From Actinomycetes bacterium (GTDB lineage Bacteria > Actinomycetota > Acidimicrobiia > Acidimicrobiales > Palsa-688): DNA of 10,527 bases. Both the position numbers and the translations under genes were made by a program. Shown here in pieces: positions 6,535 through 10,527 of this stretch; positions within the stretch are counted from its first letter, which is position 1, and the number at the start of each line of letters is the position of its first letter. Below the pieces are notes generated by a model. That model searched no databases and was not told where the DNA came from. It was given only the letters and a program-made list of their open reading frames with translations. Location: assembly GCA_021816565.1 (NCBI GenBank), contig JAKAXN010000132.1, forward strand, positions 1 through 10,527, read 5' to 3'.

Positions 6535-7271
6535 TCCCCCGGCAGGCCCGGTCCGGCCCAGCCACCGGGCCCTCCACCGGTCTCCGGCCCCCCTTCGAGG
6601 CCCGTGCCCCCCTCGAGCGCCGGTCCGCCCTCGAGGGCCGTGGATTCGCCTCCGGGCACCCCGGGTTCCCCGGCCGGGGCCGGCTCGTCACCGGAGCCGG
6701 GAGCGGAGGGCGGGTCGGCCCGCAGGCTCCGCTCCAGCGCGTCCATGATCTCCGGTCCGGGCACGAACTGGGCCAGGGCCGGCAGCTGGTCTATGGAGTC
6801 CAGCCCCAGCTTCTCGAGCAGCAGGGAGGTGGTCCCGTACAGGGTGGCCTGACCGGGGCCGGGGTCCCGGCCGACCTCGGTGATGAAACCTCGGGTCTGC
6901 AGGGTGCGGATCACGGCGTCGGCGTTGACTCCCCGGATGGCCCCCACCTGGGCCCGCGACACCGGCTGCTTGTAGGCCACGATGGCCAGGGTCTCGAGCG
7001 CCGCGGCCGACAGCCGGGCGGACTGGCCCTCGAGAACGAAGCGCTCCACGTACGGCGCCTGGTCGGGGTGGCTCTGGTAGCGGTAGCCGCCCGCCACCCG
7101 CACCAGTGAGAAGCCCCGGTCCTCCTCGGCGTAGGAGCGGGCCAGCCGGTCGCAGATCTCCTCCACCCGGGCCGGGGGGATCTCCAGCAGCTGGGCCAGG
7201 AGGTGCGGCTCCACCGGGCGGTCCGAGACCATGACGATGGCCTCGATGGCCCGGGCTTCCTCGCTGGCCAT
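6531..7271 (-). CDS. scpB: Segregation and condensation protein B (ScpB)
   Basis: Partner of ScpA and SMC in the condensin complex that compacts and separates chromosomes. The two winged-helix domains cover about residues 1-165, with the signature AALETLAIVAYKQPVSRAQV (89-108) followed by IRGVNADAVIRTL and the LYGTT segment. Residues 184-246 form a disordered Gly/Pro/Glu tail not needed for the fold, holding three 6-residue repeats (A/G-L-E-G-G-P/T). The frame stays open far upstream, but the ATG at 7271 fits the family N-terminus, follows a GAGGG, and shares its A with the scpA stop (TGATG), which suggests coupled synthesis of the two partners. Confidence 0.95.
   Translation of the reverse strand: MASEEARAIEAIVMVSDRPVEPHLLAQLLEIPPARVEEICDRLARSYAEEDRGFSLVRVAGGYRYQSHPDQAPYVERFVLEGQSARLSAAALETLAIVAYKQPVSRAQVGAIRGVNADAVIRTLQTRGFITEVGRDPGPGQATLYGTTSLLLEKLGLDSIDQLPALAQFVPGPEIMDALERSLRADPPSAPGSGDEPAPAGEPGVPGGESTALEGGPALEGGTGLEGGPETGGGPGGWAGPGLPGE
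6585..6638 (-). repeat. Three 18-bp repeats in the scpB tail
   Basis: Residues 212-229 of ScpB read as three tandem hexapeptides: ALEGGP, ALEGGT, GLEGGP. At DNA level the CTCGAGGG core recurs with one or two changes per copy. This is typical of slippage-prone, disordered coding sequence. Confidence 0.8.
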
Positions 7272-8077
7272 CAGCCCTCGTACTCCTCGATCGCGGCCAT
7301 CTGATCCCCCGCGTCCTGGCCCGGGACTCCGGGCAGGCCGAGCGGCGGGCCGAGCCACACCACCTCGAGCTGGCCGAAGGTGCTGGCCTGCTCCAGATCG
7401 ACCGATCCCTGCTTGTAGAGCTCCAGCAGGGCCAGGAACCGCACGATCACCTCGAGCCGCTCGACCAGCCCGGAGGTGAGGCGGGCGAAGGAAATCCGCC
7501 GGGCCCGGGGAAGCTCGTCGAGCAGCTCGATGACGGCGTCCCCGACGCTGACCCGCACCGGGGCCACGTGGTCCAGCAGGACCCGGGTCTGGGGCTTGGG
7601 GGCCAGCAGGGCCTCCATGACCTGGTGCAGCTGCCCGGCGGTGACCCCGGCCAGCACATCGGGCACCAGCTTGGCGTAGCGCTCCTCGAGCCCCGCCACG
7701 CGCGGCCAGGACCGCCCGGCCGACTCCATGGTCTTCTGCATGGCGGCGGCGGCGTCCTTGAACGTCTTGCACTCGAGCAGCCGGGCCAGCAGCAGGTCCC
7801 GCTCCTCCCAGAGAGCCAGCTCCTCCTCGAGCTCGCCGTCGTCGCGTCCGGGCAGCAGGCGCCGGGTCTTCAGCTCCAGCAGCACCGAGGCGATCAGCAG
7901 GAACTCGGTGGCCACCTCCAGGTCCAGCGCGGCGCGCATCTCGGCCAGCGTGGACACGTAGCCGTCCACGATCTCCGAGAGCGACACCTCCCACAGGTCG
8001 ACCTGCTTGCGGGTGATGAGATGCAGGAGCAGGTCGAAAGGGCCCTCGAAGACGGGGGTGGACACCGTGTAGGGCAC
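7271..8077 (-). CDS. scpA: Segregation and condensation protein A (ScpA)
   Basis: Kleisin subunit that bridges the SMC heads and binds ScpB. The N-terminal kleisin motif FEGPFDLLLHLI (10-21) is followed by VDLWEVSLSEIVDGYV, ATEFLLIASVLLELKTRRLLP (56-76) and an acidic Glu/Leu-rich stretch. The C-terminal winged helix includes ISFARLTSGLVERLEVIVRFLALLELYKQG, the part that contacts the SMC head cap. Length of 268 residues is normal. The GTG at 8077 is chosen because the kleisin motif begins 9 residues in and a TAAACT box lies 6 nt upstream with no Shine-Dalgarno, so this first gene of the seven-gene operon is probably read from a leaderless message. It is divergent from trpS. A ParA/Soj gene often found upstream in other Actinobacteria is not here. 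Confidence 0.96.
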   Translation of the reverse strand: MPYTVSTPVFEGPFDLLLHLITRKQVDLWEVSLSEIVDGYVSTLAEMRAALDLEVATEFLLIASVLLELKTRRLLPGRDDGELEEELALWEERDLLLARLLECKTFKDAAAAMQKTMESAGRSWPRVAGLEERYAKLVPDVLAGVTAGQLHQVMEALLAPKPQTRVLLDHVAPVRVSVGDAVIELLDELPRARRISFARLTSGLVERLEVIVRFLALLELYKQGSVDLEQASTFGQLEVVWLGPPLGLPGVPGQDAGDQMAAIEEYEG

Positions 8078-8083
8078 CCGAGC

Positions 8084-8089
8084 AGTTTA
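8084..8089 (-). promoter_or_regulatory. -10 box (TAAACT) of a probable leaderless scpA operon promoter
   Basis: TAAACT on the minus strand ends 6 nt before the scpA GTG, which places the transcription start at the G of the start codon. No clear -35 element. It is the only promoter-like element I see for the seven-gene operon, and the overlapping genes leave no intergenic room for others. Confidence 0.65.
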
Positions 8090-8116
8090 GGACCCGGGCC
8101 GGTCCCGAGCCCGGCA

Positions 8117-8122
8117 TACCAT
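8117..8122 (+). promoter_or_regulatory. -10 box (TACCAT) of a probable leaderless trpS promoter
   Basis: TACCAT ends 6 nt before the trpS GTG. It shares the 51-bp gap with the scpA box, 27 bp away on the other strand, so the two polymerases would compete for overlapping DNA. No T-box-like leader is possible here because no untranslated leader is left. Confidence 0.65.
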
Positions 8123-8128
8123 TGACCG

Positions 8129-9166
8129 GTGCAGCCGAATCCCCCCACCTCCCCCGCCCCGGTCCACCGGGTGCTCTCGGGCATCCAGCCGACCGGTGAG
8201 CCCCACCTCGGCAACCTGCTGGGGGCGGTGCGGTGGTGGGTGGCCGACCAGCGCCAGGGCGACTCGTTCTACTGCGTGGTCGACCTCCACGGCCTGACGG
8301 TGGCCGGTGAGCCGGCCGAGCGGCGCCAGGCCACCCTGACCATGGCCACCCTGCTGCTGGCCGCCGGGCTGGACCCCGACAGCTGCACGCTGTTCGTGCA
8401 GAGCCACGTGCCGGCTCACACCCAGCTGGCGTGGTTGCTGGAGTGCACCGCCAGCATCGGGGAGCTGAGGCGCATGACCCAGTTCAAGGACAAGTCGGCC
8501 AAGGGGGGCGAGGAGGCGGCCCGGGTCGGCCTGTTCACCTACCCGCTGCTGATGGCGGCCGACATCCTCCTCTACGACGCCGACCGGGTTCCCGTCGGCG
8601 ACGACCAGCGCCAGCACCTGGAGCTCACCCGGGACGTGGCCCAGCGCTTCAACGCCCGCTACGGCGACACGTTCGTGGTGCCGGAGGCGTCCATCCCGCC
8701 GCCCGGCCGGGGGGCCCGCATCATGAACCTGCAGGAGCCGGCCCGCAAGATGTCCAAGACGACCGACTCCCCGCAGGGGGTGATCGGCCTGTTCGACGAG
8801 CCGAAGGTGATCGAGCGCAAGATCAAGCGGGCGGTCACCGACACCGACGACAGCGCCGATGCGGTGCGCTACGACCCGACAGCCAAGCCGGGGGTGTCGA
8901 ACCTACTGGAGCTGCTGGCCACCATCGAGGGCGTCCGGCCCGAGGACGTGGCCGGCCGCTACACCCGCTACGGGCCGCTCAAGGCGGACCTGGCCGGGGC
9001 GGTGATCGGCCTGCTCGAGCCGATCCAGCAGCGCTACCGGGAGCTGGCCGCCGACCCCGGCCATGTGGCCGAGGTGCTGCGGGACGGGGCGGCCCGGGCC
9101 GACAAGATCGCCTCCGCCACCTTGCAGCGCGCCTACGACGCCGTGGGTCTGCTGCCCCGGCTCTGA
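8129..9166 (+). CDS. trpS: Tryptophanyl-tRNA synthetase
   Basis: Charges tRNA-Trp. A class Ic synthetase with the HIGH-type motif in GIQPTGEPHLGN (18-29) and KMSKT (207-211). DRVPVGDDQRQHLELTRD (153-169 region), RIMNLQEPARKMSK and the following SPQGVIGLFDEPKVIERKI block are specific to bacterial TrpRS. Length 345 residues, complete. The GTG at 8129 is taken as start because TACCAT stands 6 nt before it and no Shine-Dalgarno is seen; the first 12 or so residues (Pro-rich) precede the conserved HRVLSGIQ. It is a single-gene unit, divergent from scpA and convergent with the DksA-like gene. Confidence 0.97.
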   Translation: MQPNPPTSPAPVHRVLSGIQPTGEPHLGNLLGAVRWWVADQRQGDSFYCVVDLHGLTVAGEPAERRQATLTMATLLLAAGLDPDSCTLFVQSHVPAHTQLAWLLECTASIGELRRMTQFKDKSAKGGEEAARVGLFTYPLLMAADILLYDADRVPVGDDQRQHLELTRDVAQRFNARYGDTFVVPEASIPPPGRGARIMNLQEPARKMSKTTDSPQGVIGLFDEPKVIERKIKRAVTDTDDSADAVRYDPTAKPGVSNLLELLATIEGVRPEDVAGRYTRYGPLKADLAGAVIGLLEPIQQRYRELAADPGHVAEVLRDGAARADKIASATLQRAYDAVGLLPRL

Positions 9167-9196
9167 CCGGGGCCTGCCCCGGGCCGCGGGGCCCGG
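9167..9196. terminator. Overlapping hairpins between convergent trpS and the DksA-like gene
   Basis: Two perfect stems share bases: CCGGGG-CCTG-CCCCGG (9167-9182, 6 bp) directly after the trpS stop, and CCGGGCC-GCGG-GGCCCGG (9179-9196, 7 bp), nearest the minus-strand gene. They cannot both form at once. The pair fills the 34-bp gap, so it probably ends transcription from both sides. No U-tract is present on either strand. Confidence 0.6.
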
Positions 9197-9200
9197 ACGC

Positions 9201-9536
9201 TCAGCGGCCGGCAGCGGCGCAGTCGATGCAGAAGCGGGCCTCGGGCCGGGCCTCGAGGCGGGCCTGGGCGATGGGCTGCCCGCAGCGCTCGCACACACCG
9301 AAGCGGTCCGTGCCGAACTTCTCCAGGGCGTGCTCCACTTCGTGCAGCCCCGCCACCAGCTTGTTGACCAGCGCCTCGTTCTCCCCGCGCTCGGCGGTGA
9401 CCTGGCTGGAGTCGGCGAAGTTGGGGTCGTATTCGAGCTTGGAGCCGTAACCGAGCTCCGCCAGCTGGGCCCGCAGGGACTCCCGCTCGGCTTCGAGCAG
9501 GTCGCGCAGACCCTGGGTGGAGGCGTCGGTCGACAT
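9201..9536 (-). CDS. DksA/TraR-family C4 zinc-finger protein
   Basis: A 111-residue protein with an N-terminal helical hairpin (coiled-coil heptads in residues 8-28 and 52-75) and a C-terminal zinc finger C82-x2-C85-x17-C103-x2-C106, the layout of DksA/TraR proteins that bind RNA polymerase through its secondary channel. The tip region (FADSSQVTAERGENEA, 40-55) has one Asp followed by SSQ, not the DxxDxA of E. coli DksA, so ppGpp-linked function should not be assumed. ATG at 9536 is preferred over an adjacent GTG at 9539 because it leaves 7 nt after TACACT. The gene stands alone with its own promoter between the Nudix gene and trpS. A more general zinc-finger role is possible. Confidence 0.88.
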   Translation of the reverse strand: MSTDASTQGLRDLLEAERESLRAQLAELGYGSKLEYDPNFADSSQVTAERGENEALVNKLVAGLHEVEHALEKFGTDRFGVCERCGQPIAQARLEARPEARFCIDCAAAGR

Positions 9537-9543
9537 CACGTCC

Positions 9544-9549
9544 AGTGTA
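9544..9549 (-). promoter_or_regulatory. -10 box (TACACT) of a probable leaderless DksA-like gene promoter
   Basis: TACACT lies 7 nt before the ATG at 9536 and 4 nt before the GTG at 9539. The 7-nt spacing agrees with the ispH case and decides the start. No -35 element stands out. Confidence 0.6.
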
Positions 9550-9577
9550 ACCGGGGGGTGAGCGAGCAGCGCCTCAG

Positions 9578-9605
9578 CGGTGACCGGCCGCCCACCGGGC
9601 GACCG
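9578..9605 (-). terminator. Weak hairpin after the Nudix gene
   Basis: The 5-bp stem CGCCC-ACC-GGGCG (9589-9601), with possible flanking CGGT/ACCG pairing, directly follows the Nudix stop on the minus strand. It has no U-tract. It might end the pyrG-Nudix transcript ahead of the next promoter, but a stem this short can be chance in GC-rich DNA. Confidence 0.25.
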
Positions 9606-10166
9606 TCAGCGCCGGATGTGCTCAGCGGCCAGGCACAGGCCGATGATGGACTTGGCGTCGCGGATCGCCCCGGAGGCGATCAGCGCCGGGACCGCGGCCA
9701 GGTCCACCTCCTCCACCGCCATGGCCATCTCCTCGAAACCCTGCCGGTCGTGGGGCACCTGCCCCAGGTCACGGGCCAGGTACAGCCAGGTGAACTCGTC
9801 GGTGAAGCCGGGGGAGTTGTAGAACCGGGCCAGCAGGTCCAGGCGGCCAGCGCTCAGGCCGACCTCCTCCGCCAGCTCCCGGCGGGCGGTCTCCTCGGTG
9901 GGCTCGCCGTCCACGTCGCGCTTGCCGGCCGGGACCTCGAGCAGCTCGCCGTGCACGGCGGCCCGGTACTGGCGGACCATCACCGCCTTACCATCGCCGG
10001 TGACCGGGACCACCACCACCGCCCCCGGATGGTGCACGACCTCGCGTTCGAAGCGGTCCCCACCGGGGCCCTCGAGCTGCACCGACGCCACGGAGATCAG
10101 GGCTCCCTCGAAGCGGGTGGTCTCCGACAGCCGCCGGAAGCCCGCTCCGTCCGCCCCGTCAGGCAA
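9606..10166 (-). CDS. Nudix hydrolase, ADP-ribose pyrophosphatase type
   Basis: Hydrolyses nucleoside diphosphate derivatives, most likely ADP-ribose to AMP and ribose 5-phosphate. The Nudix box spans residues 81-104: G81, E88, R96-E97-L98, E100-E101, G103. It has one extra residue between G and E compared with the textbook box, as in the mycobacterial ADP-ribose pyrophosphatase beside pyrG. LPAG-type lead-in (LEVPAG, 76-81) and SPGFTDE (118-124) are further marks of the ADP-ribose group. 186 residues. The only start in reach before an upstream stop is TTG at 10166, which overlaps pyrG by 8 nt; no Shine-Dalgarno is seen, so the start is uncertain and coupling to pyrG is inferred. Confidence 0.92.
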   Translation of the reverse strand: MPDGADGAGFRRLSETTRFEGALISVASVQLEGPGGDRFEREVVHHPGAVVVVPVTGDGKAVMVRQYRAAVHGELLEVPAGKRDVDGEPTEETARRELAEEVGLSAGRLDLLARFYNSPGFTDEFTWLYLARDLGQVPHDRQGFEEMAMAVEEVDLAAVPALIASGAIRDAKSIIGLCLAAEHIRR

Positions 10167-10527
10167 TGTCGGCCACGTCGATGAGCCGGGGTGAGCGGCC
10201 CTCGGCCCGCTCGCAGGCGGCGGCGACCAGCGCCTCGAACAGCGGGTGGGGGTTGTCGGGGCGGCTCTTGAACTCCGGGTGGGCCTGCGTGCCGACCCAG
10301 AACGGGTGTCCGGGCAGCTCCACGAACTCGACCAGCCGGTCGTCCAGGGAGGTCCCCGAGCAGCTCAGCCCGCCCGTCTCCAGCCGGGCCCGGTAGCGGG
10401 GGTTGACCTCGAAGCGGTGGCGGTGGCGCTCGTACACCAGGTTGGTCCCGTAGGCGCCGGCGACCACCGAGCCGGGAGCCAGCTTGGCCGGGTACAGACC
10501 CAGCCTCATGGTGCCTCCCATCTCGAC
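10159..10527 (-). CDS. pyrG: CTP synthase, C-terminal part (partial)
   Basis: Makes CTP from UTP with glutamine or ammonia. Only the last 122 residues are in the window; the gene runs off the right edge. Visible are [20 protein letters not shown] and [12 protein letters not shown] followed by NPHPLF, all from the class I glutamine amidotransferase domain. The HPE within it supplies the His and Glu of the Cys-His-Glu triad; the Cys lies outside the window. The short tail ([11 protein letters not shown]) is normal. The stop overlaps the start of the Nudix gene, an order also known from mycobacteria. Confidence 0.95.
   Translation of the reverse strand, partial: VEMGGTMRLGLYPAKLAPGSVVAGAYGTNLVYERHRHRFEVNPRYRARLETGGLSCSGTSLDDRLVEFVELPGHPFWVGTQAHPEFKSRPDNPHPLFEALVAAACERAEGRSPRLIDVADIA

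Noticed and set aside
7272..8117. The scpB frame stays open upstream to 8117, suggesting a much larger protein of 528 residues.
   Set aside because: The extra part is out-of-frame scpA sequence of Arg/Gly/Ala composition. The ScpB family begins at the ATG at 7271, next to the scpA stop.
8078..8128. Possible T-box or trp attenuator before trpS.
   Set aside because: The -10 box lies 6 nt before the GTG, leaving no leader RNA to fold, and no specifier or T-box core sequence is present.
9063..10184. Plus-strand open frame of 373 codons crossing the end of trpS, the DksA-like gene and the Nudix gene.
   Set aside because: It spans three real genes with clear motifs and two intergenic gaps, and has no recognisable domain.
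1..10527. A new defence, toxin-antitoxin, mobile or biosynthetic system.
   Set aside because: Every gene is a recognised housekeeping family apart from the CAP repeat protein. There are no transposase, integrase, inverted terminal repeats, tRNA-adjacent att sites or composition shifts that I can see.

Overview
This is a very GC-rich stretch of chromosome, almost fully coded, that fits a high-GC actinobacterium. Acidimicrobiia is the best guess. The guess rests on the GYWLVASDGGIFSFGDA-type tandem repeats in a secreted CAP-domain protein, the heavy use of GTG starts, TANNNT boxes placed for leaderless transcription, and an scpA-scpB-rluB-cmk block with pyrG-Nudix nearby, as in other Actinobacteria. 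It is an inference from style, not a phylogenetic result.

Layout. Positions 1-961 hold the 3' part of a secreted repeat/CAP-domain protein. ispH (isoprenoid synthesis) follows on the plus strand at 1037-2089. It converges on a seven-gene minus-strand operon that reads from 8077 down to 2117: scpA, scpB, rluB, tyrA, aroA, cmk, plsC. Every junction in the operon overlaps: TGATG at scpA-scpB, then GTGA five times in succession. trpS is divergent from scpA (8129-9166), with both promoters inside 51 bp. trpS converges on a small DksA/TraR-type zinc-finger gene (9201-9536, minus). A Nudix hydrolase of ADP-ribose pyrophosphatase type (9606-10166, minus) overlaps the end of pyrG, whose 3' part fills the right edge.

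Function. The operon joins chromosome condensation (ScpA/ScpB), 23S rRNA modification (RluB), aromatic amino acid synthesis (TyrA, AroA), CMP phosphorylation (Cmk) and phosphatidic acid synthesis (PlsC). These look like growth-linked genes read on one message. Four genes (ispH, scpA, trpS and the DksA-like gene) have a TANNNT hexamer 6 or 7 nt before the start codon and no clear Shine-Dalgarno sequence, which points to leaderless mRNAs. Inside the operon three of the five GTGA starts (tyrA, aroA, cmk) also lack a clear Shine-Dalgarno, which points to translational coupling.

I found no mobile element, CRISPR array, tRNA, rRNA, riboswitch, phage or defence gene, and no candidate for a new multi-gene system. 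There is no gene-free stretch longer than 75 bp. The points most worth a second look are the GTGA chain, the leaderless promoter set, the near-identical repeats in the CAP protein, the EPSP synthase motif pattern and the small hexapeptide repeat in the ScpB tail.
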